The position numbers and the translations under genes were made by a program. Shown here piece after piece: positions 11,369 through 22,900 of a DNA stretch of 64,000 nt. This DNA comes from Argentina anserina (lineage: Eukaryota; Streptophyta; Magnoliopsida; Rosales; Rosaceae): NCBI RefSeq assembly GCF_933775445.1, contig NC_065873.1, positions 21,824,001 to 21,888,000 of the forward strand, written 5' to 3'. A model generated the notes under the pieces. The model was not told the origin of the DNA, did no database searches, and saw nothing but the letters and a program-made list of their open reading frames with translations. The number at the start of each line of letters is the position of its first letter. The first letter of the stretch is position 1.

Positions 11369-11956
11369 TGTTGCACAGGGACAAACATGGCATGTAGATA
11401 GCTAATGTACCGATATTGTCCCAACTTAACTACTTTAAGGTGTTGAGTTTTAATCTCAAAAGACCTCGATACAACTGGGTATTATCTATCCACTTATAAG
11501 TTGTATATTATTTGTCACATTTCAGATGTGTGATCTTTCATCTTCAACTCTCCCTCACGTGCAACCTAATTTTTAGGTTTGCACATGTAATTCGTTTGGT
11601 CCAATTATCACATTAGAAATCGATATATGTGATTTGGTGATTTGCTCGAATTCCCATTTCAGAAATCAGCACTACATTCCAAGCCCCACTGCGAACACTT
11701 GGTATGAAATTCGATGAACCCAAATTTGGGCCAAACATGCTTAGGAAATCCTCATACGGTTATGAGAAGTAATTGAAGATGGACATGCTCTGATACCATG
11801 TTGCACATGGACAAACGTGGCCCGTAGATCATAAATGTACCGATATTGTCTCAATTTAACCACATTTAAGGTGTTGAGTTTTAATCTCAAAAGACCTCGG
11901 TATAATTGAGTATTATTTGTTCACTTATAAAGCTGTATATTATTTATCACATTTCA
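11369..11956 (-). mobile_element. TRIM (terminal-repeat retrotransposon in miniature), 588 bp
   Basis: Direct repeats at 11369-11524 and 11799-11956 (156 and 158 bp), each starting TGTTGCACA and ending CACATTTCA, flank 274 bp. On the minus strand the right repeat is followed at once by TGGTATCAGAGC (plus-strand gctctgatacca, 11787-11798), the canonical initiator-Met tRNA primer site. A purine-rich tract precedes the other repeat. There is no coding capacity. Size and layout are those of plant TRIM elements. No clean 5-bp target duplication was found (aattt against gaata), so the ends may have decayed or my boundaries may be a few bases off. It splits the F-box pseudogene. Confidence 0.87.
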
Positions 11957-12796
11957 GAATACAGAAGACGTGGGATCTCTCATCTTCAACAAATTTCAGT
12001 GCTGGCTTCAGTCAAAAATCTCACCTTCCCGTCCGAGAATAAATTCCAACATGTACTGGCCACCTGCAATGGTTTGGTGTTTCTATGCCCATCATCATTT
12101 TTCTCTTATTACGGCATGCCATCCAGTTATATTTGGAATCCAACAACAAATTTTCTCCGCAAAATACCTACTCCTGAATCTGGAGAAATTTCGTCCTTCA
12201 AATTTTGCGGTTTTGGTCATGTATCTGCAACTGATGACTACATGGTAGTATTTGTGTCATCGACTTTATCTGGTGATTGTGTTAAAGTCCATGTCTTCTC
12301 GCTCAAAGACTAGTCCTGGAAAGTTGTCTCTGCTCCTCCCTCGTCGTTTCCCATAGGCCTTGGTGGACAGGGTACTCTTATAAATGGAGCCTTTCATTGG
12401 GCCAACGATTTGGGAGTTGAGTGCCATCAGGCTATATATGCCTTTGATTTGGTAATGGAGGAGTTCCGGCAAGTGTCGTTACCTCTTTCAGTAATACATG
12501 AGATTGAGATTGATGAGTACATGTACAAGTACGCGTGAAGGTTGCCTGGATGTTGGAGGGTGCCTTTGTTACATCAGATGCCTTATCAGCATACCAAAGT
12601 ATGGGTTATATGGGCAATAAGGGAGTACGGGGTGCCTGGATCTTGGGTCAAACTCTTTCAGCTCAATGTGCTTGATTTACCAGATGTTTTGATCCATATC
12701 GTGATTGGTATCCGTGCTATGTTATGGACGGAGGTAGAGTTGTTATAAGCTTGCCTTCTAAGGACGAGTTGGTCGTGATTGAATGCGGTAAAGAAG

Positions 12797-14420
12797 TGAT
12801 AGAGCGTTTTGTTAAAACGTCTATAAAATACCCTGCAAAATATCATTGTTAATATAGAATAAGCAGGGATCGTTCAGTCCGGGGAATCAAAAGGGCCTCA
12901 AAACTTATCATGTTATTGGGGGTTTTGAAATTGATTATAAAACTAATACTGAAAATAAATCATAAATTACTTATATACAATTGATCAACCATTCATCACA
13001 TAACCAAAACACGGATTCTACTCAAGAAACATGTATAACACGTATAGAACAACATATAGGCAGCAAGTATTTTCGATTCTTCTTAGTCCATTTTAATTCC
13101 AATTCTAATTAGAGTCCGAAGCGGTTAATCTAATCGTTAAGACTTCTTATTTATTTAGAATCAACGAAGCGTTCAATCCTAAACATATGCTAAAAAGAGT
13201 TCAACATAACGAAGCGTTCTAGTTAAACAACAAAGTAGCACATAAGCACATTAAGTCGAATTGGAGACATGTAAGCAAGCATGGCGTCACTCATCTTGAT
13301 TAAGCATGCAAATTCCTAGAACTATCACAACCCTAAACAAGTATCAATAATTGAAACACGAAGCGCATATTCAATCAATGAACACTTTGGTGAATGAAAT
13401 CGCAACCTTAGGAGAACCATGACCTTGGCTTCCTCAAGCATTGATTTAGATGCACAAGTTCATGGAATAAATTAAAATAAAACCTAAATAGAAATCAAAA
13501 ACCTACTGCTCATAGATGCTACACACGGCACACACACATATTTCATGAGTTCATGCGATCAAAACATAAAACCAAAGAAGTCTGAATTTATGTTCTTCAT
13601 ATATGAAACCGAAAATAACATCCAATGATTCATACAATGAATTCGAAATTTGCAGAAAATAAAAAGAAAGATTACAAGTCATGGATGAATCACACATTAG
13701 AAACCTTCTAGGATGAAACAAGGATGAATTCGAATTGGTGGAGGAGGAAGATGAGCATGGCTTGGTGATGATGGATGAAGGTTTTTGGCTTGAATTTTCT
13801 GGATGTATTTAGGCAGCAATTCAGCTTTGTTTGTGAGAGAATGGAGATGCATTTTATGAAGGGAGGCCGTGCCTTATATAGAGGAAGGAGGAAGAGAGGG
13901 GCTGCTAGGGTTTTTGATGGACTGATCCTCTTTTTTTTTTTTTTAATCTTTTTTTTCCTTTTTTTTCTTCTTCTTTCCTTTTAATTGCCGGATGAACATT
14001 CACTCCTTTGAGGCTGCATACTTCTTCTTTTTCATCCCATTCAGAAACTAAATTACTTCTTTCCTTTTTCTCCTTTTGTTTCCTTCTTCTCCTCTTTCTT
14101 TCCTTAATTTCCAAGTCATTATCTCTCATTTAATTCTGAAATAAAGAAAGAAAATAATAAATATAAATAACAAATGTTACAGAAAAATGTCGAATAATAA
14201 AAATCCTAACCCAACTAGGTTTCCTAGTTTGATAAGGAATACTACTCTATGTACTCTCGACAATTTCTGCATTTTACACCCGTTTTAGCACCAAAAACAA
14301 CTAACGCTACCAAAGACTTCTAACTCGTCTCAATGACTCAACACTACAATAATAAGGGCTAAGTAAAGTACAAATAGAGGTAAAAACATGTTAAGAACGT
14401 CGCACAAAGTGCTCCTATCA
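12797..14420 (-). mobile_element. Solo LTR related to the gypsy-type LTRs, inserted in the F-box remnant
   Basis: 1624 bp beginning TGATAGAGCG and ending GCTCCTATCA, like the LTRs at 3699 and 8440. The first 100 bases are clearly homologous (aaaacgtctataaa, gcagggatcgttc, ccggggaat), and so is the end (aacgtcgcacaaagtgctcc). It is flanked by a perfect 5-bp target duplication AGAAG (12792-12796 and 14421-14425), and no internal region is present, so it is a solo LTR left by intra-element recombination. A TATA-like ttatatagagg lies near 13876. A pyrimidine-rich block at 13930-14110 produces low-complexity frames only. Confidence 0.93.
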
Positions 14421-14551
14421 AGAAGAAGAGAAACCAGTCTGCAGCGGTCGTCTGCAGCGGTCGATATAGGGTTGATAAGCCATTTCCCAGATACCTGTTC
14501 CATTCTTCCGTGCCCGGATATGATGAAACTCTGATATCAGTACCCGAGTGA

Positions 14552-15168
14552 TGATGGCAAATCATTTGGCATCAAGACTTGGGATGCCTGAAAACTATGT
14601 GCATTCATTTCCTGGGTTATTTTTTTTTTATGTCATAGCTACTGTTATTTCACTATTTTCGATCCTTCACATTTGTTGTTAATTGACTGTCAGTAAAACA
14701 AATTATTCATCATGAATGTTGCTCCACTTGGTCTTCACCTTCATCTTTTTTTTTGGAACAGAAGATTAAAGAAAGAGTGGGGGCAAAACAAAAGGAAGGA
14801 AATTCAGAAACTCAGAGAACTTAAAAGTATAGGAGAATTCAGAATCCATTGTGTTATAGACATACCAAGAACTTCCTCATAGACAGCGAAAACTGAAGAA
14901 ATGGGCTTATATTCCACAAGTTAGTCTGGAGAGAAAAAACAGCATTCTAATACACCAAGCAAGTCGATGTACAAGGGATACTTCAAAGCAAAGGGTAGAT
15001 CGACCACTATCTTATTGCATAGACCAGCGCGGGCTACACTCATCATTCCAGGAGAAACGAAACAGATAACACAATCAAGTAAAATGCCGGTCTGGAAATA
15101 ACAAATTACAACATCTGATCTCCACACATTTTATTAATTCTTTGAGTTCACAAGAGGATTGATTTCTG
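14552..15168. other. Intergenic DNA, partly the 3' UTR of the NDUFS5 gene
   Basis: The segment next to 15168 is presumably the 3' untranslated region of the minus-strand NDUFS5 gene. No conserved frame was seen. A possible minus-strand polyadenylation signal could not be fixed with confidence. Confidence 0.4.
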
Positions 15169-17095
15169 CTACGAATGATGGTCATTGACAACTCCACCTT
15201 CTTTGGCCCGTGCAGCAGCTCTTAGTTTACGCTGCTCCTCCTTGTAAATTCGATTCCTTCTTTGAAACTGCAATAATTCATATGCAGAGATACCAGTATT
15301 ACAACGCAGAACAGATATACATGAAAGCAGTCTACAATGTATGTGCAGAATAAATCGTAAAAGATAAATTATTTGGGGATTTTGAATGAGCAAATGCCAA
15401 TACTAATCGGATAAATGTTCCAGACCATTATAGAGTGGTGAATTCCAGAGTTATGACTCGTCATGCAGCAAGTTGAGCCAAAAATAGTGAAGTACTTATG
15501 TAGTTACAATTTGAGATGAATGACACATGGGTCCAATGAAAGAAACCATTGCACATATTCTCAGTGGGAGAGCTAAATCAGGTCAGAGATGCATTACCAT
15601 CTTTATTCAATGGTTCCAGATGTACTTAAAATCAGGAAGTACATAGACTTATATGGTTGTTTTATTTCACTCAAACCACCCATGTAGTAATGTTGACGAA
15701 CAATAAGATATTAAGTTGATTAGAGGGCAACTATCGATCAAATTCAGCCTTTTCTTAATCCCTTGGACCTTCATTCATAGTGTAAAACTTTCTAGGACAT
15801 ACCTTTGCACATATTCTATACTTGCAGCATATATACCTTCATTGCACAATCATGTATGACCTCCAATTCTCCAAATGTTACAGAGAGAAGTACAAGTCAT
15901 TCAACTTGATGATATTTAGCATTTGATTATATTGTGGTGCATGAAACTTAGAAGTAGTGATATTCACATTATCAACAAAATAGGGGAAGTTTAACACACA
16001 ATAGATAACAAAGTGGACTAAATCCAAACAACTCCTTTGTTTACATCTTCCAAATCGTTGATAAATAGACTACAACATGCATTTAATCATATGATTGTCC
16101 AAAGTGGTTTTACAGTTGTCAGGTATACTAAATAAACTGCAGAACAGAAACCAAAAAGGAAGTTCAAAATGCATGTAGATCTTTGTATCTATGACTGATG
16201 ATATAAAGCTAATTTTACTTTGAAACCTAGACAAACAACGAGTGTGGCACTAAAATTATCATGGAGATATGAAGGCACTGCCAATCATGGTCCAAATATA
16301 CAAATTTCCTGTCAAGAAGTTAGTATCAGGGGGGCTACAGGAACCTCAAAGCTCCACGGCTGTCCACCTTTGTCAGCAACAAGGGAAAAATTAATGAATT
16401 GCACCCCCTGTGCTCATTCATCTGTGTAGATCATGATCTTACTGCATTCTCAAAAACTCAGTTCTACCAAATTCGAATGTGAAATATTATTTCCTTTAGG
16501 TAACAGATGTCTGATGGTACTATAATCAAATAAGCAACATCCCCTGCCTTCTCTAAACCGGTTACTGCCCGAACTCCTGTAAGCCCTATCGGTTATAATC
16601 TCTACGGGTCAGAGTGGAAATATGGGTGTCAGTATCAAAGTTGGTTGTGGTTTGTGTTGTTCCAGGTAGAAGTCAAATATACCAATAACTAATCAATCTG
16701 GTAACTAAAACAGAGACTTGTCTAGCTTGGCAATGTCTGATAGGCAGTACATTCAAAAGCTAAGTAAACAAAGCAGCGATGTTTCCTCAATTTCAGCTCA
16801 AATCAGAAGCCCATAGTTCTCTACTCAAATTGAGATTCAATAAGAAATACCAGAATTACCAAATAATACAAAACCCTAAATCATGCAAGGTTTGGATCTG
16901 AGTAACAGATGTGAAATTGAAAAGGAAAAGAAGAAAGGAAGTGACCTCTTTGGAGTGGTGGAGGCACTCGAGGTAGTCCTCACGGAGGAGAGAACAGTCC
17001 TTGGGCTCGCGGCAGCCAGACATGCACTCACTGAAGTCGACCCAGAAATCGTAGCAGCGCCCTTTGTTTCCGGTGATTCCCCAGCCGGAAGCCAT
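15169..17095 (-). CDS. NADH dehydrogenase [ubiquinone] iron-sulfur protein 5 (NDUFS5, 15-kDa subunit)
   Basis: Two exons, 16946-17095 (50 codons) and 15169-15267 (32 codons plus stop), give 82 residues, close to the length I recall for the Arabidopsis protein. The sequence starts MASGWGITGNKGRCYDFW and ends in the basic EEQRKLRAAARAKEGG region. Cys14/24 and Cys34/44 form twin CX9C motifs, the CHCH fold imported and oxidised in the mitochondrial intermembrane space. This accessory subunit sits on the intermembrane-space side of respiratory complex I. The name says iron-sulfur, but no cluster ligands are expected or seen. The 1678-bp intron (15268-16945) has GT-AG ends. A longer frame extends upstream to 17251, but MASGWG is the family start. 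Confidence 0.95.
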
Positions 17096-18530
17096 ATTGA
17101 ATCGGCGGCGGCGATGAATTGATGGGTTGCAAACTAATCGTGGTTTGGGTTGCTTCGCTCTACCCGCTGCGACCAAAATGGCTGGACGCCTGGTGTATAT
17201 AGCTGTGGAGACTAATGGAAATTTACAGTTAAAACTTAAATATTTATTCACAGTAAAAAAAATTATCTACTGCTAAAGATGTACTCATTGTCATCTGGTT
17301 TCTTTTGTTTTCTATTTCATAAATAGAGGTACGTACATCGGTACTGGTACATGAATGCCTACCATCACTTCATACTTTGAAAAAAAAACCATGAAACACT
17401 TTTTTTCCAATTGCACCATGTTTAACAATCTTTGTTCAAGGTGTGGAGTCTTTAGATCAATAATGAAAAATTGTGTAGTCGATGCGCTACTTGAGCGAGT
17501 GTAACAGATGATTTTTAAACCTCTTAGATTAAGCGAAAGAGCTTATACTATGATCTTTTCGTTCAATAGTGTTGGATTGAGCGGAAGGTGTTCCCTCAAC
17601 CTATATGCCCTTGCTGTTTAGTTAGGATATTGCACTGTGTACACAGTGTAGGTCTTAGGTAGCTATATATACTTGTGGGTAAATTTCGTACAATTGTTGT
17701 TCAAGGTGTAAGAGTTATACGAGTCATTGTCAAATTGTGCAGCCAGTGCGCTACTTGAGCAGCGAATGTAATAGGTGATCTTCGAAACCCTTTAATTGTT
17801 CAAGAATGCGAGAGAACTCGTTGTGTGATTATTCATTTAATAGATAAAAAATCCATCATTTTCATATATAAAAAATGGGCATGATATTCAAGTTCCTATA
17901 TGATATATGTTGTCATGTGATTCACAAGAACAAGTCTTACATTGCTGATTAATTAATTACGTCAATAAAAATTACACTGATATGAAAATTAGCATGACAA
18001 GCGAGGCAGAGAGAACCTCGAACTGCCACACTTAGACTAGTATTTCAGTAGTAAAGGCTATGATCAATAACAGTCGTATTACATCATTTTTTATAGTTGT
18101 GACATGAAATTTCTTCCAATATAGATTCGAACTACTTATTTGCAAAGACTAAACAATTTATGTCTAACTTGTAACCCCATAGTTTCTACTCGATCACTAG
18201 AAAATGTTTCTTTGGATTTTGGATCAAGCTTGCGCATTTGATAAAATACTCAATAAACTTATAGAGCAATCAACGATGAAAAATTGCCAAAATCTTCAAT
18301 ATCAACACTAAAAGGAAATTACCATGTACCATTTGATATAGCGACATAGATGTTGTGAGTTTGACTCACTCAAGACTAGTTTTAGCATTTCAGTTGTTTA
18401 CGTTTTATAAAATCAAGAAAAACCCTTAATAGAAGAAAAATAAACTTAATTATGGTAAGATTATGAAAAAAATTCACCATCAATTTTCAAACTTTTGTGG
18501 TAAGGTCGAAGTATTATCCATACTTAGAAA
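17096..18530. other. Intergenic AT-rich DNA with one diverged direct-repeat pair
   Basis: The NDUFS5 promoter lies just right of 17095. About 115-bp segments at 17432-17545 and 17698-17820 share ttgttcaaggtgt, gcgctacttgagc and the order of intervening words, so they are old direct repeats. No coding frame was recognised. Confidence 0.45.
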
Positions 18531-18539
18531 ACTACTAAT

Positions 18540-19440
18540 GTAGTACCCAAACTCAAAATTACATATCAACGTGATGTCTGAGACCATATTATGTCACGTC
18601 GTCGTTAGTTTCATCATTTGTCGTGCACATGCCCATTCATCAACAATCCCAAACTTTCGTGGCAAAGATAATGTGATACATAAACTTAGAAAACTATCAA
18701 TGTGATATTCAAACTAGAAATTCACTATCAACATAATGCCAAAGACTATTTCCAAGCATGACACCGTATGTTCCTTCACGTGATGCGCATGTGCCCCTTA
18801 AAAAGAGGGTAAACATGACATCTGATAGGGAAGTGTCTGATCTCACTTGCTGCCTATGTGCCCCTTTGGTGCAAGATATGATCCGCCGTCCCCAACCCTT
18901 TTTAGTGCGTTGACTTCAATGCCAATATTTAGCTCCGCCTCTTCTATAACCAACACAACCACTTCACTCCCCACTACTTTATTGTCATTAAGACCAACCT
19001 TCCTAACGAGCTCTACTATCAATACACCACAATCCAATACGCCCTACCCGTTGACTACTCCTCCCTCCAACCATCGCCGTCGATATTCATCCTATTTCTC
19101 AACAATAGTTGGCGATGTGAGGGGCAAGTGAGATCACACAATTCCCCATCAAATGTCATGTTTACCTTTTTTTAACGGGCAAGTGCGTGACACGTGACAA
19201 AATAGATGTCGACATTCCGGAAAATAGTGTATGCCATTACATTGAGAGGGAATTCTTAATTTGAGTATCACATTGATAGTTATCTAAGTATCACATTATC
19301 CTTGTCACGAAAGTTTACGAATTGTTGATGAATTTTTTTCTTCTAATTTTTAAGAGACATGTGCGCAAGTGATGAAACTAATGACAACGTAATGAAAAAT
19401 AGTCTTAAACATTACGTTAGATTGGAAATTCTGAATTTGA
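18540..19440. mobile_element. Long inverted-repeat DNA element with a possible captured segment
   Basis: Bases 18633-18850 match the reverse complement of about 19112-19335 almost throughout (shared words include aactatcaatgtgata, taaacatgacat and gatctcacttgc). Farther out, 18540-18630 also matches the complement of 19345-19440, and the left arm itself holds two diverged copies of a roughly 160-bp unit. The arms enclose a GC-richer 260-bp segment (18851-19111) with an open frame on each strand but no recognisable protein. This layout suits a non-autonomous MULE/Pack-MULE-like element. Exact ends and a target duplication were not found. Confidence 0.7.
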
Positions 19441-19962
19441 ATACTATTTTGAGTTTTGTCATAAGAATTTGGGACCGACTCTTTTATAAGATTATATATA
19501 AGGAAATGCCAAATTTTGAATATTCAATAAGTTCGTCATAATTTCCATTTCAACGAAACGACGACCCACCCAGGCAGGGGCCCAACTGCCCAACAGAGAT
19601 TCCTACTACCACCAGGTCCCCAGGACCCACGCCTCCAAAACTGGCGTGTGAAGGAAGGCCATCAAATCTATCCCACGCACCCCAGTCCACTCTACGTGCC
19701 CTGTACCCTGACACGATTGGTCCAATTAGACCAAAGTCAAACGAGAAATTAAGAAACACTATTGACTCAGTAGTCTTTCACGAGTCCCTAACACACTACC
19801 TTCTCCAAGCACACGTAAACCTCACCGTCTCCGATTCTTGCTCCCCAAATAAAGAAACCGAGGCGGGAGTGACCTCGAGTCTCGCTCTCTCACTTTTTCG
19901 ACTCCAAAAAGAAACCTCACTCCATTTTCCGAAATTCCAATGTTCTTTGAGGTGTTGTGAGA
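19441..19962 (+). promoter_or_regulatory. Upstream region and 5' leader of the DExH8-type helicase gene
   Basis: The last 200 bases before the ATG are pyrimidine-rich and GC-richer, as in plant 5' leaders. No unmistakable TATA box was seen. The segment 19550-19720 is C-rich without a recognised feature. Confidence 0.4.
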
Positions 19963-22900
19963 ATGGCGTCCCCGCCGTCCCCAACGTCGTCGTGCAGCTC
20001 CGCGCGCTCGTCGACATTTGCGGCGTACAAATTCTCCGACCTTCCCGTGACGGCTCTCCGCGAGAAAATCGTCGAGAAAATCCTCGATAATCGCGTCACT
20101 CTCATCGTCGGCGAAACCGGTTGCGGTACATTTCGCACTCACTCTCACTCTTCTTTGTTGCGGTTTTACTTTCTCTGCTGCTTGAACCGTTTTATTAGAG
20201 ATGAACTTTTACTGTAGTTGTTTCATTCCGTCGTGAATTTGCTCACTTTGATGCCGTGGAAATTGTAGTACTCCGCTGTGTATTCGCCGTTATGCGGTTT
20301 ATACTCCGTTGTGTATTTGCTGTTTTGTTGCCGTCAAAATCGTAACACTCGGTGGTGTATTCGCCGGTTATGATAGTCCGTTTGGTTTACTTATAGAGAT
20401 GCTGCTTCATCCGGAATTGTTACACAGACTATGCTCAGTTGATTTTTCCTGTTTTGTTTGTTTTCTGATTGCTTGTTAACTTGTGTGAATCAAAGGGAAA
20501 AGCTCGCAAATTCCGCAGTTTTTAGTCGAAGCCAATGTGAAGCCAATTCTATGTACACAGCCTAGGCGATTTGCAGTAGTAGCGGTCGCGAAGATGGTTG
20601 CACAAGCTCGTAATAGTGAGATTGGTGGAGAGGTTGGATATTTATGGTCCATCTTCACTCAAAGACATTAACTTTCTCATTGGAAGCTGTTTGAAGTGTG
20701 TTGATGATTTTATTTCCTTTTGTGTTTGTGCAGGTCGGTGATTGTTTTTAAAACTGCTGGAGTTTTATTGGATGAAATGAGGGACAAGGGGATGCATGCG
20801 CTAGACTACAAGGTCATTGTTCTTGATGAAGTGCATGAAAGATCTGTGGAGTCTGATCTTGTTCTTGTTTGTTTGAAGCAGTTTATGATGAAGAACAATA
20901 ACTTGAGGTTGACACCTACCCTGACACAGTTGTTTTTTGTTTTCTCTACATGTTAAGCTATTTTGCTCGACATGTTCTGTTTAAATTGATATGCACAGAA
21001 GCTTTCCTTGGACTTCAGTAACATGGGGATCTGATATATATTTGACATTTCAGGGTGGTGTTGATGTCTGCAACTGCTGATATTACAAGGTACAAGGATT
21101 ACTTTAAGGATCTCAGCCGGAATGAACGAGTGGAAGTGCTTGCAATCCCTAGCTCCGGCCAGAAAACTATATTTCAGAAAAGGGTTTCTTATCTTGAAGA
21201 GGCAATTTCTTCTTTTCTATACTGGAATTTTTAGACTACAAACTCAACAAATGCTCCTGTTTCATGCATTATTTGTCTATGGTTACTCTTATTGGTGTTG
21301 ATCCATTCACAAATAAGCAAGAAAGACAAGAGTGTTATGTGCCTGATAACCATGGTTATATGTTTGGGAGGAACTTTCTAAGTCTGAAAAAAAAAAAAAA
21401 ACAGGAATAGGTTGTGTATAACAGAGTCTCAAAAAGAATGTATAATTATGAAGCCAAAGATCTTACTAAATTGAAAAAAAAAAAACTTTCTTTGTTTAGT
21501 AACCATGTAAAGTGTCGTTCTTATTAGATATGCTTTAGAAGGAAATTATTGTATAACTCTTGTTTAATGCGTGTCAAATATCATAGATTTTGTTGTTCGC
21601 TCAGAAATGTGGCTACGTAGGTCAAAGGGCCAGCTTTTATTGTTGAAACTGCATGTTACCTGCAACACCATCTAGATAGTATATATGATGAATATCCTTT
21701 CATGAATAGGTGGCTGATCTTCTCAACATCGATTCATATTCACTTTCTTCGAGATATTGTTCAGGACCAAGTCCTTCATTGGCTGAGGCTGATATTAAGC
21801 CTGACGTGCATAATATTATTCATCAATTGGTGTTGCATATTCACCAACAAGAGCCTGACATTGGAAAGAGCATTTTGATTTTTCTTCCAACATACTATGC
21901 CCTGGAGCAGCAATGGAACCTACTGAAGCCGCTTAATTCATCTTTTAAAGTTCACATTTTACATAGCAGCATTGATACTGAACAAGCTCTCATGACCATG
22001 AAGATATGGAAATCACATCGTAAAGTATGTTTGATATTCCTTGCATCAATTATTTTTCTTAATGCGGTTGTTTTTGTGTACACTAATTTTTTGCATCAGT
22101 GTGACTGTCACTCTGGATGCGATCAAATTAGTTTGAGATGCTTTAGGATGCCACACTGCTATTATTATATTTTTGTCACACTTGCTGTGGTTCTTAATCC
22201 AGTAATCTACACAGGTGATACTGGCCACAAATATTGCTGAATCATCCGTAACAATTCCCCAGGTGGCTTATGTTATTGATTCATGTCGGTCCTTACAAGT
22301 CTTCTGGAACTCTTATGAGAAAAGAGAGTCTGCAAGACTTGTTTGGGTTTCAAAGTCTCAGGTACTGACAAAATCTTCTAGATGGATAATTTTAATTGTC
22401 ATATGATTTCTTACATTTAATATATGCTGCAGGCTAATCAGCGCAAAGGGAGAACGGGTCGAACATGTGATGGCCAGATTTATCGGTTGGTTACTCGACC
22501 GTTTTATGGCAATCTTGAGGATTACGAAGGTCCCTCTATACTGAGGTTATCATTGAGGATGCAAGTGCTTCACATTTGCTGCTCTGATTCCAAAGCCATT
22601 AATGATCCCAAGGGTATGCTGTTTTTTTTTTACTTAGCTATAAGGTTTTGATCATAATGATTGGAGGTTCTTCACTAATTGAAAACTGGAAAGCAACTGA
22701 TTTTCGCATGCATATTGAGAGGATTCCGATTTGTAGTTTTCTTTTGGCTGGAATTGAGAAAGTTGAGGAACACATTGCTTTATTTTGATCATTGGCTAGG
22801 GTACTCCTTGAACCTGGTATAACATTTAATTTGGTGAATATCTGAAGCATCAACTTATCTGGTCTTTGATTATGGCGGTAGTATATCTTGTAAGTAAAAG

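Larger units (their letters stand above)
11099..14551 (+). pseudogene. F-box (FBA-type) pseudogene interrupted by a TRIM and a solo LTR
   Basis: The start reads MSTSNEQAFVLPEDIVVSILMRF, a typical plant F-box N-terminus. After about 11166 the frame shifts by one base, and the rest of the box (PVKSLL, VSKQ, RSVII) carries TGA codons where family members have Arg, Cys or Trp. A TRIM element fills 11369-11956. The FBA-like part resumes (KNLTFPSE, CNGLVFL, IWNPTTNFLRKIP, INGAFHWAND, YAFDLVMEEFRQVSLP) with a TAG near 12311, a TGA near 12536 and further frame changes. A solo LTR fills 12797-14420. The 3' end follows (VDKPFPRYLFHSSVPGYDETLISVPE, in two frames) and stops at 14551. A perfect 13-bp tandem duplication near 14436-14461 adds another frameshift. 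F-box proteins are substrate receptors of SCF ubiquitin ligases. This copy cannot encode one. Confidence 0.85.

Noticed and set aside
19822..20148. Antisense Arg-rich frame over helicase exon 1
   Set aside because: Shadow of the helicase exon, which carries the conserved Walker motif on the plus strand.
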